This document shows, piece by piece, positions 22,215-36,248 of a stretch of DNA of 64,000 bases (the stretch's first letter is position 1; each line of letters opens with the position of its first letter). The translations under genes were made by a program, and so were the position numbers. The notes below the pieces were generated by a model. That model saw only the letters and a program-made list of their open reading frames with translations, made no database searches and had not been told where the DNA came from. The stretch is from the NCBI GenBank assembly GCA_025617745.1, contig CM046858.1, positions 47,691,197 to 47,755,196 of the forward strand. The letters are read 5' to 3'. Source of the stretch: Heliocidaris erythrogramma (taxonomy: Eukaryota > Echinodermata > Echinoidea > Camarodonta > Echinometridae).

Positions 22215-24514
22215 GATGAAGATGATGACAAAGATGATTTTGATGATGATGATGATGATGATGAAGTAGATGACACTGCTACCAGATGATAGAAATGGGT
22301 AATTAAAGGGGACCAATCACCACAAAATGCTTTGCTCTGTGTTTTGGGGATATCATGTCAGTATATTTAACCCTTTCGAGACAATTGACAATGTTTTGTG
22401 GTTTGGCGCAATAACTTTTGACTAAGAGCTCTACAAATTATACCAGATGCATGAGTAGAAAGGGCAAAAATTTCTGCACACACTGTCTCCTTTTTTGTTG
22501 CATGGCCATTTTGTGTTTGATGCCAGAAATTTTGTAAAGGAGAATAAGCTTTAAAATCCTTAAATTTGCAACACATTGAGAGATTAAAATCATTGTTTTT
22601 TATCGAAATTGGCTTTTTTTGGCCAAAGTTTCTAACCATGTATTGTTTTGAAAGACATTACATTTTATGAGAACCAAGTAGCACTAAATTATTGTTGCCA
22701 ATTTGAAGAACAAAATGTGATCAATTTAGCCCTTGAATAATTCCTGTCATCGGTTTAGAAATACTGCAAGTTTGAATACACTCATAATGAACATAAAAGC
22801 ATCTTGTGAGTGGACTAGTTGATGTATCTGTATATTCCGCACACCATGTGGGTCTTGATTAGCATTTTTTGCCCTTCTGCTTTCTTATCCTTATCCTTAA
22901 CCATAGTTTTGATGTCTTACAAAATTTTGGGGATGTTTTAATGTCTTCTTAAGATATACACACTTGGGGGGGGGGGGGGTGATTTGTTCCCTCAATTAAG
23001 ATATCAGCGAGATGAAAGTTCACAAAATTTTTGTGTCTCGTTGCATACCATCAAGAGAGATACAGTGTATATGCTGTTACTCCTCCTCAGGTATCCTGAA
23101 CGGTACTTCAGCCTGAAGCTGCCCCACAAGTTACCCCCTAGGAAGGACCCCCTCCTGGTAACCTCTCTACCCATGCTAGGTTACATGGAGCAGACCATCT
23201 CAACGGCAATCACTAAAGCTCTTACTGCTACAGGATGCTTCAAACCAAAGTTTCCCTTTGTCTCACCATCGAGGTCTGCTCTCCTATACCTGGCATTCCA
23301 CCTCAAAGGTAATATCAGTCCTCTCTGACCATTCCTCTTTCCGTCTTGCTCTATCTATCTGTCTTTGTTTGTCTAATGATCTGTCTTTCTCTATATTGTT
23401 GTTGGCTGGCAGAAGGGTGTTAGCATGCGCACGAGCCATAAAGCATATTTCTGGTAACTTGCTTCTAAGATTTGGATTGCTCTGTGCATGTTATACCATT
23501 TTTTAAACATGACAGGAATTTCTCTCTTCATCAACTAATGACAAGTGAAAATGGATGGTAACTAACCCATTTATTATGCCTCCGCCCACCGAAGGTGGGT
23601 GCCGGAGGCATTATTACTTTTGTATCAAATAAGAACATATTTTTGAGTATTTATGAGTATTTTAATGCTAACGACCGTCTGTTTAACGCAATAGTGCGCG
23701 TCCACTTTTTGGAGAACGGTCCAATGCGCTTATGCCTTCTGCCAGCCGCACGACGATATTTCTTTGTTCTTTGTCTGCTTTTGTATATTTGTCTGTCTTT
23801 GCCTCACTACATCCATCACAGTGTACATTAACCCTATCTCTGTCTGTCCATCTATCTCTCTCTCCCCTCTGACTTTCTATTAGTCATATCATAGTTCCCC
23901 TTTCATTCTCTCTCTCTCTCTCTCTCTCTACTCCATTTCCTATCTCCTTCCATATTTCCGTCTCTGTTTCTCCACTCCCATCGATTCTCCACTGGACTAG
24001 ACCAGATTTATTTTCACCTACAGAGACAACACTGTAAAACTTGTGTCTCTGATCATGATGCTGTAGTCTACAAGTGAATATCATATGCAAACTTGTTTCT
24101 CATCGAAACAGATGCATACCAAATTTTACTTTGAGCAAGATTTTGTATACCCTTGTGCCTGTGTGCGCCTACTATCTAGAGGTTATATGCCAGTCACTAT
24201 AATTGTAATGATTTGGCTCTACATACATGCACATCCCACATATATTTACTTTTAGCAACCATCTTTAACCATTCATTTCCCATCTTCCTCCGTCAGCTTA
24301 CAACCCCAAGAGCTCTGACTACGTGCGCAAGAAGTACCGCAAGAAACTCGACCAGTTTGAGGAGCACTGTGAACTTATCCGTTACCTAGGCAATCAGATG
24401 GGTCAGCGATTCCGCGACCCTCGGGAGCTTCCTATTGACTTTGATCATAAGATGCTTCTCTTTCTCAATCTGAAGGGACGGGAGCCTACACCGTCAACGT
24501 TAGTCGCTATTTAA
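1683..24514 (+). CDS. AK9: Adenylate kinase 9 (AK9), C-terminal ~1,243 residues, 21 exons
   Basis: AK9 is a very long multi-domain nucleoside mono/diphosphate kinase of animals. Exons read here: 1683-1750, 3113-3226, 4111-4185, 5486-5551, 6193-6432, 7216-7325, 8092-8304, 9338-9587, 10050-10090, 10819-10952, 12579-12867, 15092-15322, 15880-16131, 17069-17249, 17740-17941, 18455-18601, 20318-20535, 20878-21244, 21764-21862, 23091-23308, 24297-24514. All have GT donors and AG acceptors and the phases close to one frame ending in TAA. Visible protein, numbered from the first exon: acidic linker (1-224), CPV module (225-295), kinase domain with Walker A GPKGAGKS and GFILEGFPRT (about 297-610), CPV module, kinase domain with GPPKSGKT and GYVLDGYPVTK (about 740-940), two more CPV modules, basic C-terminus. 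The order matches vertebrate AK9, whose first kinase domains must lie left of the window. Identification is by remembered family similarity, not a search. Confidence 0.93.
1778..1915. mobile_element. MITE family A, copy 2, opposite orientation
   Basis: Same ends (GGGGAGCATTTCATCAAG / CTTGATGAAATGCTCCCC) but the unique centre is reversed relative to copy 1. It lies 27 bp after the donor of AK9 exon w1. Confidence 0.85.
1939..1959. repeat. GA microsatellite
   Basis: (AG)n run in the AK9 intron after exon w1, followed by ACAGACAGAC. Confidence 0.7.
2402..2725. repeat. GTAGTGG/GTTGTAGCGGGG minisatellite
   Basis: About 320 bp of GTGGTAGTGGTAGTT words broken by repeated TTGTAGCGGGGTAGTG. It lies in an AK9 intron. 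The reverse strand reads as a Thr/Pro-rich open frame, a by-product of the repeat. Confidence 0.85.
3113..3226 (+). CDS. AK9: AK9 exon w2 (acidic Glu/Gly linker)
   Basis: Encodes a Glu/Gly/Lys-rich stretch (AEEEKPEGGEKEGGEEG...). The donor is GTAGAA at 3227. The acceptor is uncertain: AAGCAG at 3107-3112 is a NAGNAG tandem acceptor, and AAAG at 3121 is another candidate. Starts at 3110, 3113 and 3122 all keep the frame. The exon is phase 1-1, so skipping it would not shift the frame. Low complexity makes this less certain than the kinase exons. Confidence 0.65.
4111..4185 (+). CDS. AK9: AK9 exon w3 (75-bp linker exon)
   Basis: Acceptor TTTAAATCAG, donor GTAGCG. Phase 1-1, 25 codons, peptide ASPTFGGGVEGDAAAGVSDG then EQKPK. 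It has no domain similarity and extends the disordered linker. Support is the splice sites and a frame that agrees with both neighbours; inclusion in transcripts is inferred. Confidence 0.6.
5486..5551 (+). CDS. AK9: AK9 exon w4 (66-bp Thr-rich linker exon)
   Basis: Acceptor GTCATATACAG, donor GTATAC. Phase 1-1, 22 codons, peptide EGTTTEADPTTTITGSTSYG then DKG. Thr/Ser-rich rather than Glu-rich, so it may be an alternatively used cassette. Support is splice signals plus phase only. Confidence 0.55.
6193..6432 (+). CDS. AK9: AK9 exon w5 (linker before third kinase unit)
   Basis: Acceptor CCTTCGTAG, donor GTAAGT. Starts DKTEDDEEEEPIPVPVPEED, then changes to an ordinary globular/helical sequence (FEREWPSIQALLTGTINLDP) corresponding to the helical region of vertebrate AK9 before its third kinase. 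Enters and leaves in phase 1. Confidence 0.88.
6768..7017. repeat. Interspersed repeat G, copy 1 (partial)
   Basis: Shares ordered blocks with 22367-22752 (AAGCTTTAAAAT, TTGAGAG, AAATCATTGTTT, CCTAACCATGTAT, AGACATTACAT, AATGTGATCAATT). Ends TCTTGAAAGGGTTAA, the reverse complement of the left end of copy 2 (TTAACCCTTTCGAGA), so the family has TTAACCCTTT inverted ends. Confidence 0.7.
7216..7325 (+). CDS. AK9: AK9 exon w6 (acidic run after PYTYRPWEYSGID)
   Basis: Acceptor CTCTTTTGTAG, donor GTAAGA; enters phase 1, leaves phase 0. PYTYRPWEYSGID aligns with the aromatic 'PFQYTAWELTG'-like stretch I recall from vertebrate AK9 and is followed by a Glu/Asp run. Confidence 0.88.
8092..8304 (+). CDS. 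AK9: AK9 exon w7 (first CPV module)
   Basis: Phase 0-0, 71 codons, acceptor after an 11-pyrimidine tract, donor GTAAGT. It holds FGDTKHFCPVALKE, then WPGNPEIAAKYREKVYYCSN and a terminal FIAEP, the first of four CPV modules in this protein. Very close in pattern to the equivalent vertebrate AK9 segment. Confidence 0.95.
8483..8620. mobile_element. MITE family A, copy 3
   Basis: Ends GGGGAGTATTTCATCAAG / TTGATGAAGCGCTCCCC; centre in the orientation of copy 1. In the AK9 intron after exon w7. Confidence 0.85.
9338..9587 (+). CDS. AK9: AK9 exon w8 (Walker A of kinase unit 3)
   Basis: Acceptor TATACCGTAG, donor GTAAAG. Encodes PPPVRLLMLGPKGAGKS with the P-loop GPKGAGKS at 9365-9388, then the NMP-binding start (LFHISFKDRLQELI) and an acidic insert. 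The P-loop binds the phosphates of the nucleotide donor. The acidic insert, also present in vertebrate AK9, interrupts the kinase fold. Leaves in phase 1. Confidence 0.95.
9779..9947. mobile_element. MITE family E (TACAGTCAAACCT ends), copy 1
   Basis: Begins TACAGTCAAACCTCCTTTAG, with AAAGACCACCTG...AAAGACCACCTGCTCATA inside and CTCCCTTGAGCGGTCCTATA near a decayed right end. TA-starting inverted ends of this kind are typical of Tc1/mariner/pogo-type MITEs; that class assignment is inference. Confidence 0.7.
10050..10090 (+). CDS. AK9: AK9 exon w9 (41-bp microexon)
   Basis: Short exon AAAAEQTEEDNEEG, donor GTAAGT. The acceptor is ambiguous: ACAAG before 10050 or CAGCAG at 10056-10061 (starts 10059 or 10062). 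All are in frame and change only the number of Ala residues. It bridges the phase 1 end of the Walker A exon to the phase 0 start of the next one. Confidence 0.7.
10400..10761. mobile_element. MITE family D, copy 1, 5-bp target duplication GTCAT
   Basis: Ends CAGTGGAGGCACAC / GTGCGCCTCTACT, flanked by GTCAT at 10395-10399 and 10762-10766. A related copy is at 33220-33651, inverted. It ends 58 bp before AK9 exon w10 and is followed by a short TCATCAT run. Confidence 0.8.
10819..10952 (+). CDS. AK9: AK9 exon w10
   Basis: Acceptor TTTGGATCAG, donor GTAAGT. Encodes GEEEQEVELTEFEENVKGNL then VPEWWNLEPYK, the helical part of kinase unit 3 before the GFxxxGFPR strand. Leaves in phase 2. A MITE of about 360 bp with a 5-bp target duplication ends 58 bp upstream of this exon. 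Confidence 0.92.
11394..11893. mobile_element. Pearl/HINE-like element: hairpin, GGTC microsatellite, 161-bp core repeats
   Basis: Order of parts: hairpin TATACCCCCGCCAAACGAAG...GGGGGTATA (11394-11428), (GGTC)n at 11446-11473, then 2.4 tandem copies of a 161-bp unit (GCGGATCGAACTACTTCCTC at 11484, 11645, 11806). Hairpin plus tetranucleotide microsatellite plus core repeats of about 160 bp is the layout of pearl and Helentron-associated elements in marine invertebrates. The assignment is by architecture only. Confidence 0.6.
11853..11870. repeat. Short match to the MITE B right end
   Basis: CCAGCCTGAGGTCTTTA resembles the right terminus of family B (GGTCAGGCTGAGGTCTTTAA), without the rest of the element. 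Solo end or chance. Confidence 0.35.
12167..12304. mobile_element. MITE family A, copy 4
   Basis: Ends GGGGAGCGTTTCATCAAG / CTTGATGAAACGCTCCTC, 138 bp, orientation of copy 1, in the AK9 intron before exon w11. Confidence 0.85.
12579..12867 (+). CDS. AK9: AK9 exon w11 (GFILEGFPRT core, Lys/Arg-rich lid)
   Basis: Starts (K)STGFILEGFPRTSEEAHFMA, the adenylate kinase signature (GF(I/V)LDGFPRT), here with Glu for Asp as the acidic residue. The strand MLLNVEETDITNRLLP follows, then a long basic helix (KWRKRRDRRLARREKRKAK) that replaces the usual short lid. Phase 0 exit, donor GTATGA. Confidence 0.96.
12927..12952. repeat. AT microsatellite
   Basis: ATATATATATATATATG run in the AK9 intron after exon w11. 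Confidence 0.6.
13198..13660. mobile_element. Second pearl/HINE-like element
   Basis: Hairpin TTATGCCTTCGCCCACCAAA/GGTGGGTGCCGGAGGCATTATG at 13198-13242, then GTCTGTCCGTCCGTCC, then diverged tandem units with CAACTTCAxACTTxGCxCATGTAT and AGGTCAAAGGTCA. Same architecture as 11394-11893 but a different unit sequence. Confidence 0.6.
15092..15322 (+). CDS. AK9: AK9 exon w12 (acidic tract)
   Basis: Phase 0-0, 77 codons. Starts AQRAADRDSDDSEPSDEEGF, contains an uninterrupted Glu run and ends AIERLKTEIGEVYDDDTNHI SGLQ. Vertebrate AK9 has an equivalent acidic stretch followed by 'DAIERLRGELG'. Acceptor GTTACATTTAG, donor GTCAGT. Confidence 0.93.
15880..16131 (+). CDS. AK9: AK9 exon w13 (second CPV module, start)
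   Basis: Phase 0-0, 84 codons: IPRMELNGGRKPRIVRFALE, then FGRWCPVKLLEGDCIQPMQ at the end. It closes kinase unit 3 and opens the second CPV module. Acceptor TTTCTCCTGACCAG, donor GTAATT. Confidence 0.95.
16511..16936. repeat. Inverted-repeat element with ACTTATATAGCGC tail
   Basis: (TAA)n, then GATACTTATATAGCGC and AAGCGCTTTTTAGAAG. CCTAGATCCTCCCAGC (about 16703) is mirrored by GCTGGGAGGATCTAGG (about 16900), and TGTCGAC occurs near both ends. Non-coding repeat in the AK9 intron before exon w14. Confidence 0.55.
17069..17249 (+). CDS. AK9: AK9 exon w14 (second CPV module end, Walker A of unit 4)
   Basis: Encodes GHTYPTFPAVYRQHIYFMST with FVMHPLKYLKQP, the second half of a CPV module, followed by PVRMAIIGPPKSGKTS. 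The P-loop GPPKSGKT is at 17222-17245. The exon breaks just after the P-loop, in phase 1. Confidence 0.95.
17740..17941 (+). CDS. AK9: AK9 exon w15 (kinase unit 4 NMP-binding part)
   Basis: Encodes (L)ANRFAADYGMMRLSIGEA, then ALEVNLLDTRSSTRG. The S-I-G-E-A segment sits where adenylate kinases bind the monophosphate acceptor. Acceptor TTTTCATTCAG, donor GTGAGT, leaves in phase 2. Confidence 0.95.
18095..18312. repeat. GAT trinucleotide microsatellite
   Basis: About 215 bp of imperfect (GAT)n with GAC/GAG variants in the AK9 intron before exon w16. Confidence 0.9.
18455..18601 (+). CDS. AK9: AK9 exon w16 (GYVLDGYPVTK strand of unit 4)
   Basis: Begins GYVLDGYPVTKHQVDLMTDL, the adenylate kinase 'GFxxDGFPR' strand with Tyr substitutions and Val in place of the usual Arg. 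This change is also in vertebrate AK9 as I recall it, and suggests this copy departs from canonical catalysis. Continues IPVVVLELAVDSRELM. Leaves in phase 2, donor GTAAGC. Confidence 0.95.
18764..18835 (-). tRNA. tRNA-like sequence (Thr-TGT-like, probably a SINE head), left copy
   Basis: Acceptor GCCCGGA/TCGGGGC with one G-G mismatch, D-arm GCTCAGTTGGTAGAGC, T-arm CCGGGTTCGAATCCCGG perfect. The anticodon arm CTGGT-CATGTAA-TCCAG has a T-T mismatch and A instead of U at position 33. The A and B boxes for RNA polymerase III are intact. The decayed anticodon arm suggests a SINE or pseudogene rather than a working tRNA. Confidence 0.5.
19070..19141 (+). tRNA. tRNA-like sequence (Thr-TGT-like, probably a SINE head), right copy
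   Basis: Mirror copy of the - strand sequence at 18764-18835, with the same mismatch positions, so the two copies arose from one another. B box GGTTCGAATCC present. Confidence 0.5.
19316..20025. mobile_element. Element with GGTGTTGGTGTTTGGTGT-rich inverted ends
   Basis: Left end ATGGGTGATTTTGCCCTCGG then GTGTTGGTGTTTGGTG. Right end CACCAACACCAAACACCAAC then GTGAAATCACCCCAT. About 700 bp, no ORF. In the same AK9 intron as the tRNA-like hairpin. Confidence 0.65.
20318..20535 (+). CDS. AK9: AK9 exon w17
   Basis: Encodes LLPLHDSAQILAIKIAAWQK, then WYKEQHKNWVSVVGEKSKWW and a helical end (IQDYLQRISEG). It completes kinase unit 4. 'YxEQHxNWxxxxGxxSKWWVWN' is a highly recognisable AK9 block. Enters phase 2, leaves phase 1. 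Confidence 0.96.
20878..21244 (+). CDS. AK9: AK9 exon w18 (third CPV module and start of fourth)
   Basis: Longest exon here. ITPKEFFSRLGDFGQYCPVS, then AEFRGRYYKMENPLKVKEFL and PELYVPPQAP form the third CPV module. MFPMQIELQGYCPVTYLDGK begins the fourth. Acceptor TCGACTCTTCAG, donor GTAAGC. Confidence 0.97.
21764..21862 (+). CDS. AK9: AK9 exon w19 (fourth CPV module end)
   Basis: Encodes RYEAIIPGNPDLIVEYRDRM, then YCFESEEKLQKFMR, the closing half of the fourth CPV module. Enters and leaves in phase 2, 99 bp. A GAT microsatellite follows about 130 bp after the donor. Confidence 0.95.
21988..22272. repeat. GAT microsatellite with higher-order repeat
   Basis: (GAT)n interrupted by GATTTTGATGAAGATGATGA and CAAAGATGATTTTGATG. 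This pattern occurs twice, about 95-105 bp apart, so the array grew by duplicating a large block. In the AK9 intron after exon w19. Confidence 0.9.
22367..22752. repeat. Interspersed repeat G, copy 2
   Basis: Starts TTAACCCTTTCGAGACA and shares the block order of 6768-7017. No coding capacity. In the AK9 intron before exon w20. Confidence 0.7.
23091..23308 (+). CDS. AK9: AK9 exon w20
   Basis: Encodes YPERYFSLKLPHKLPPRKDP, LLVTSLPMLGYMEQTIS and PKFPFVSPSRSALLYLAFHL. Near-identical in pattern to the C-terminal part of vertebrate AK9. Acceptor TTACTCCTCCTCAG, donor GTAATA. Confidence 0.96.
23574..23614. repeat. Solo hairpin TATGCCTCCGCCCACC...GGTGGGTGCCGGAGGCATTA
   Basis: Matches the hairpin at 13198-13242 but without the microsatellite and core repeats; probably a terminal remnant of that family. 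Confidence 0.6.
23902..23930. repeat. TC microsatellite
   Basis: (CT)n run in the AK9 intron before the last exon. Confidence 0.75.
24297..24514 (+). CDS. AK9: AK9 terminal coding exon w21
   Basis: Encodes AYNPKSSDYVRKKYRKKLDQ, FEEHCELIRYLGNQMG and ends LKGREPTPSTLVAI then TAA at 24512-24514. Basic helical C-terminus matching vertebrate AK9 up to its last residues. Acceptor CCATCTTCCTCCGTCAG. Confidence 0.96.
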
Positions 24515-26730
24515 ACATTCATCACGATGACCTTCTAAAGGAACACCTCAAGCATCGACACTGTATTCATCTGAAGCTTAGTATATGTAATTCCAATACT
24601 AAATAGAAATTAATATTCCCAAAATGATGGAAAGGATTGCATCAAAATTTGGAAAAGGGGAACATGTCAAAACAAAGGCTAATATGATTGAATTTCTAGA
24701 ATTATTGCTTGCGTGCACAATGATGCATGCAATACATATATTGTATTCACCTTGAATCTGAAATTGTTAACAAGTGAAAAGTGTTTCCGATATTCATGAG
24801 GAATTTGGAATCAAATATCACGTGCCTCACATTACTAGAAAATGTCAGTCTGTTATCCATGTTGCAATTGACTTGAATTTGATTATAACATGAAATATCG
24901 TTATCTATTTATTGCAATTCTGATTGGATATCAGCCCTACACATTTATTTCTGGCTCAGATTAGCATGTAGTAATATGAATTTAAGATTTGACATCAGTG
25001 TAAGAATGAAGAAATGTGTTCACTTCGAGCTATAGTTATGAAAGATCTGGGCCAGTATTCAGTTTAATACTTAAGAATGAAATTTGAGTAGTTTACTTAG
25101 ATTTCGGCTGAGATAAAGTAACTGAAAGCAATTTTGGTATTCAGTTGAATATTGTGGCTAAGTATTTTACCCTAAGTCTAAGACAGCTTCCTAGCAGACA
25201 TAAGCCAATTACTTGATTGGCAGGTACATGGTTTTCTTACATACACGGAGCAGTATAAGCTGCGCACAGGCAAACTTTGTAAGCGCGCATCTAATGTGAT
25301 GCATTTATTGCGCAAGATTTTGGACAGGATATGTGACGTCACAATGGATATCAGTATTTTGCCTTAAAGTCGGCTTGCTAAAGAAAAATGGATCTGGATA
25401 CGATTTAAGCCATTTTACTTAACCGAGTTAAATTACCGTGTGAATTCAAAATGTAACAAAGTCTACCATGTTGGACTCTGATTTTCTTACTATTTGTACA
25501 AGTAGAGATTTAGATTGTAGAAGTGAGAGAAATAAGGTTCGAGTCCAGTAATAATGCTCCTCCATTTGTGAGAGTATTTATTATACATGGCCACTTCGCC
25601 ACCAGAATTGCAAAATATGTGCTTTTACGTAGGTACATGTATCTTTTTTCATTTCTACTTTCCAATTCAGACTATTATGCCTTAATGAAGAATTAAATTC
25701 TAAATATTATTTTATGATAATGTGTCTTGATATCATTCCGTCCTTATCTCATCTTATGCAAATGTGCGTGTCCATTGTAAAATACATGTACATGCATATG
25801 CAAATTTATTTTTTTTAGTATGGAGCTACTGTAATATACATGTACGTATTTAATGAAAGATTTTGAGATAGAGGTGCCATTGTTCATGAAAACAAATGAG
25901 AAAGAATAGGACTTAGTCATTCTCTCTCTCTGTCTCCTTCAAACCACTTAAGTAGGTGTAATGTCAAAATGTACAAAATATACACATTTATCCCAGTCTA
26001 CTCAGTATAATAACCACAAGGAGAAATAGATTGTTATATGGAACTGTATGAAAAGAGTACTAGAGTCTTTCTTTGAGATACAAGATAAGTACCAACAGAC
26101 CACCTTTACACTTAAAGATAAAGTCGAGTTCAGGGAGAGGTTAAAAATAATTTGAGCTTTTTATGTGAGGTTGGAAGATTATCATGCAAGAAATGTCCCC
26201 TAAAAAAGAAGGCTCTTCAAATGCCCTCATATTCGATATATGACGAGAAATAGCTGAAATATTCGGGCAGAACATTCATGTCACTTGTGTGTACAGTCCC
26301 ATATACCCATTTCTGTGTGGAGTACATGTGCCTTTTAGTGAGATTGGGTCAATTTGTTATCATCTGATGATTCCAAAACTTCACAGTATACATCAATTCT
26401 TATGTAGATATGATCAACCTTTCCCAATGCTTTGAGACAGTTTCTTTCGCAATGTCATTGCATGACCAGAACTCTTTAAATTAAAATCCAATGATTTGAC
26501 ACTCCTTCCACTTCAAATTTTGTAATATATATGTATTTGTTCATGTAAATTTGTATTTAACAGACTTTATAAAATGTTTATTCTATATTTCTATGAAATC
26601 TTGCTTCCCAGTATGATACTTCAAAAGATATTTTGTATTTTGATGTGTCTCTGTAAATATTTGAGATGACTTTGTAAATTTGATTTATCATATTTCACAT
26701 GTAATAAATTGCAAGACTGTAAAGCTGCCT
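24515..26730 (+). other. AK9: AK9 3' UTR (inferred)
   Basis: AT-rich, no long ORF. The best cleavage signal is AATAAA at 26703-26708, followed by a TG-rich stretch, implying a UTR of about 2.2 kb. A segment at about 25050-25460 (ATTCAG...TTAAC words) looks like an old MITE-type insertion. The true end could be earlier; no transcript evidence is available. Confidence 0.5.
26703..26708 (+). terminator. Polyadenylation signal AATAAA, AK9
   Basis: Canonical hexamer on the + strand downstream of the AK9 stop codon and before the convergent TRAPPC3 gene, followed within 30-50 bp by a T/G-rich stretch (GGTTGGTTC). Confidence 0.5.
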
Positions 26731-27450
26731 CTTCCCATGGTTGGTTCATATTTTATTAGTGGTTATACTATATATAGCATGTAGCAACCTCATAATTCAT
26801 ATTCACATGAAGTAGAAAACAGATAATACAATTACCAATAATGACGATTTACACAAGAACATGAAGGGCAACATCACCAATGATGTTAAATAATCATTAT
26901 TAACTTTCATGTTGCAAATAATAAGAAAAGAGAAAATTTTGACCTATTTAGAAGCATGGATAAAACAAGAATATAGCCAACTGAAATTATTTACAGGAAA
27001 TATCAATTTTCATTTATGATGGGGAAAATCTGCATTTGAAAATAAAATTTGTATATTTCAAGCCTGCTAATCGTAGATATTATTCATGAAATCATAAAGT
27101 ACTATCAGAATGCATGATCAATCGACTGTCACTTGTAGTGGTTCATCATTTTTGAATGAGATTGAAATCTGGCATATTTCATAAAGGACTCCTCTGTGTC
27201 ACATACAACATATGATTTTTTCCCTTTATTGCACACCAAAATGAACAAAAAAAAAATCGCTTGACATGAACATTGGCTAATATTCATTTTTGGTACGTGT
27301 ATCACTATGTAATGACTAGCACTAAACAATTTTTCATTCATTATTTGTAAAGTCACTGGTCTAGAAAACGTTCATTTTTCCAATACAGAATCTCTCAAGG
27401 ATTAATTCTTAAGAGCAGACAAGAAATTATTGCACTTCTTAATTTGACAA

Positions 27451-27619
27451 TAAAGTGGTACCTTGTTATAACAAACTCCTTTGGACCAAGGAAATTACCT
27501 TGTTATATCAGGACTAAAAAACAATAAAATACAAAGGAGTTGGACCAGGAAAATGACTTTGTTATAAAAGAGAGTTTGTTTCAGCAGTGTTCTTTATATC
27601 AAGGTTCCTCTCTACTGTA
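27451..27619. mobile_element. TTATAAC-type MITE
   Basis: TAAAGTGGTACCTTGTTATA at the left, TATCAAGGTTCCTCTCTACTGTA at the right. It shares the GTTATAACAAAC/GGACCAAGGAAAT words with 39520-39661. Confidence 0.6.
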
Positions 27620-28045
27620 GCAACAAGCTGGGGCCTGAAATACACAAAGATAGTTACACACAAATCAATTTATCAAATATTGATGTATATTATAAAATGT
27701 GTTCAAGAATGTAGCCATCCTGATTGGTCAAATAACACTACGTGACTGTGCAAAAAAAGTACTAACGCACAGCATAAAGGTACTAACGCACGGCTGAGCT
27801 GCGCGTACGCGTACCTCTGGTGCGTGCAAACTTAAAATGCAATGAAATCGCATAGTTTGTCATTTTAGCGCAGGGATTACATGCGCGCACTGAAACGTGC
27901 ATGACTCTTGTTGGCTACGCTTTATGTGATCTCATCCAGGAAAGCAAATGGCAGCCTCCATGACTGTGCGACTCTTGGCGTTTCTATGGGGTTCGTAACC
28001 ATTTTTATAGACTTCATAATCATATTGCCGACCCGTTTTATAAAA

Positions 28046-28212
28046 CTATTAATACATGGTCGTGAGCTTGTGCGTTAGTGCGATCCGGCAACACGCAGGT
28101 TTTTTTCGTGGTGTCCATCATACTCGGCTTGCGCTTCGTTGTATAGTAGACCACGATAAAAACCTTTGTGTTGCCAGATCGCACCAATGCACTCCCAACC
28201 ATGTATTAATAG
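28046..28212. repeat. Palindrome with CTATTAATACATGGTCG ends
   Basis: Left arm CTATTAATACATGG...GCGATCCGGCAACACGCAGG; right arm CCTTTGTGTTGCCAGATCGC...CCATGTATTAATAG. About 65-bp arms around a 35-nt centre. MITE-like. Confidence 0.75.
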
Positions 28213-29243
28213 TATATTAGCATATGCAAATTTACTCTTTACCCTTTAAATGTTTCTGCTACATGAATGAACCCAAGAACATTCATCATTCATCACTAAC
28301 TCCAGTGTCAGATACAAATTCAGGAAAATCCTTCCCATACAGAATCCCAACTTAAATTGACTTATTACCCACAGCTATACATATAGAGAGTCGAGACACA
28401 GGAATTCACTTCTGATTAGTCAGTCATTTCATGCATAGAGAATGTACGTGAGAGGGAACTATTGGGAGCTCCATGATCCACCATGTTTAAAACAAAGACC
28501 GTGTACGCGTGTCACAACTTTCTCTTTCAATGCGCTCTGCTAATACCTATGTAGTGCCATCCACTCGTTAAAATGCCATTCATTTGTGAAGATAAAAATG
28601 GAGAAGCACATTACAGGTAAATGTATATAGCCCTGTTCCCACAAAGGTGGTAGACTGCTCTAAAAAAAATGCTGGGGTAAAATAAAGAATAACTTTAAAT
28701 GTAAAAGAATGCCTAGAGGCAAAGATGTGGGTGGGGGGGGGGGGGGGGGTATCTGCATCTGTAGCTCCTACAATTACTTGAACTGTTTCACATGAAGCAA
28801 GTTATAGATATACAGGGATGCCAACCTAAAACCGTATTCTTTGCCTATTACGCTTGGATAAGTGGTACCAAACGCTATGGACATCGGTAATTATTCAGAA
28901 CATAAAAATGCTATTGTGCATCCACCTCTGTACCAGAACAACCTTTATTATCCACTAGAGCACAATGCAAATAAGCCATCCAATTTCACAGGTTTCGTTT
29001 TTGTGTACCACAGACAAAAATTTCATGCAAATCAGAGCCATGAATAGTTAAAATCAGTGGATAATAAAATGTTATGCAAGGATACAGGTGCGATGTATTA
29101 TGGTATTTTGGTGTTCCGAATTGATTATAGACATCTATAGATCTTAGTACCCCCTTATGAAGCAAAAGAAAATAGAAAAAGTAAGGAATACGTTTTTTGG
29201 TTGGCATGTCTGGATATACCAAGCACAGTATGCTTGTATCAGT

Positions 29244-29249
29244 TTTATT
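29244..29249 (-). terminator. Candidate polyadenylation signal, TRAPPC3
   Basis: TTTATT on the + strand reads AATAAA on the - strand, about 155 bp past the stop codon. A second hexamer lies at 28944-28949. Either could be used; there is no transcript evidence. Confidence 0.35.
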
Positions 29250-29402
29250 TTGCAGCATTCTTTTGCAAATGGATTACCACCTCTTGTGTGAACAGGGCCT
29301 TACACTCCTTATATTTAACATGATAGGGAATGGTATCATTTCTTCATGGTTATATTTATATGTATTTACACAGTCCATATATACACGAGATGTGTTTGGT
29401 GT

Positions 29403-36248
<6,846 letters not shown>

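Larger units (their letters stand above)
23309..24296. other. AK9 last intron
   Basis: Contains the solo hairpin 23574-23614 and a TC run. The rest is T/C-rich with no feature. Confidence 0.4.
26731..29243. other. Intergenic region between convergent AK9 and TRAPPC3
   Basis: No coding exon seen. It holds a TTATAAC-type MITE (27451-27619), a GC-richer stretch at 27740-27930 with repeated ACTAACGCAC words, a palindrome (28046-28212) and an 18-base G run near 28733-28750. The 3' end of TRAPPC3 may extend into its right edge. Confidence 0.5.

Noticed and set aside
22014-22289. 91-residue open frame, almost all Asp
   Set aside because: Product of a GAT microsatellite in an intron; the opposite strand gives poly-Ser and another frame poly-Met.
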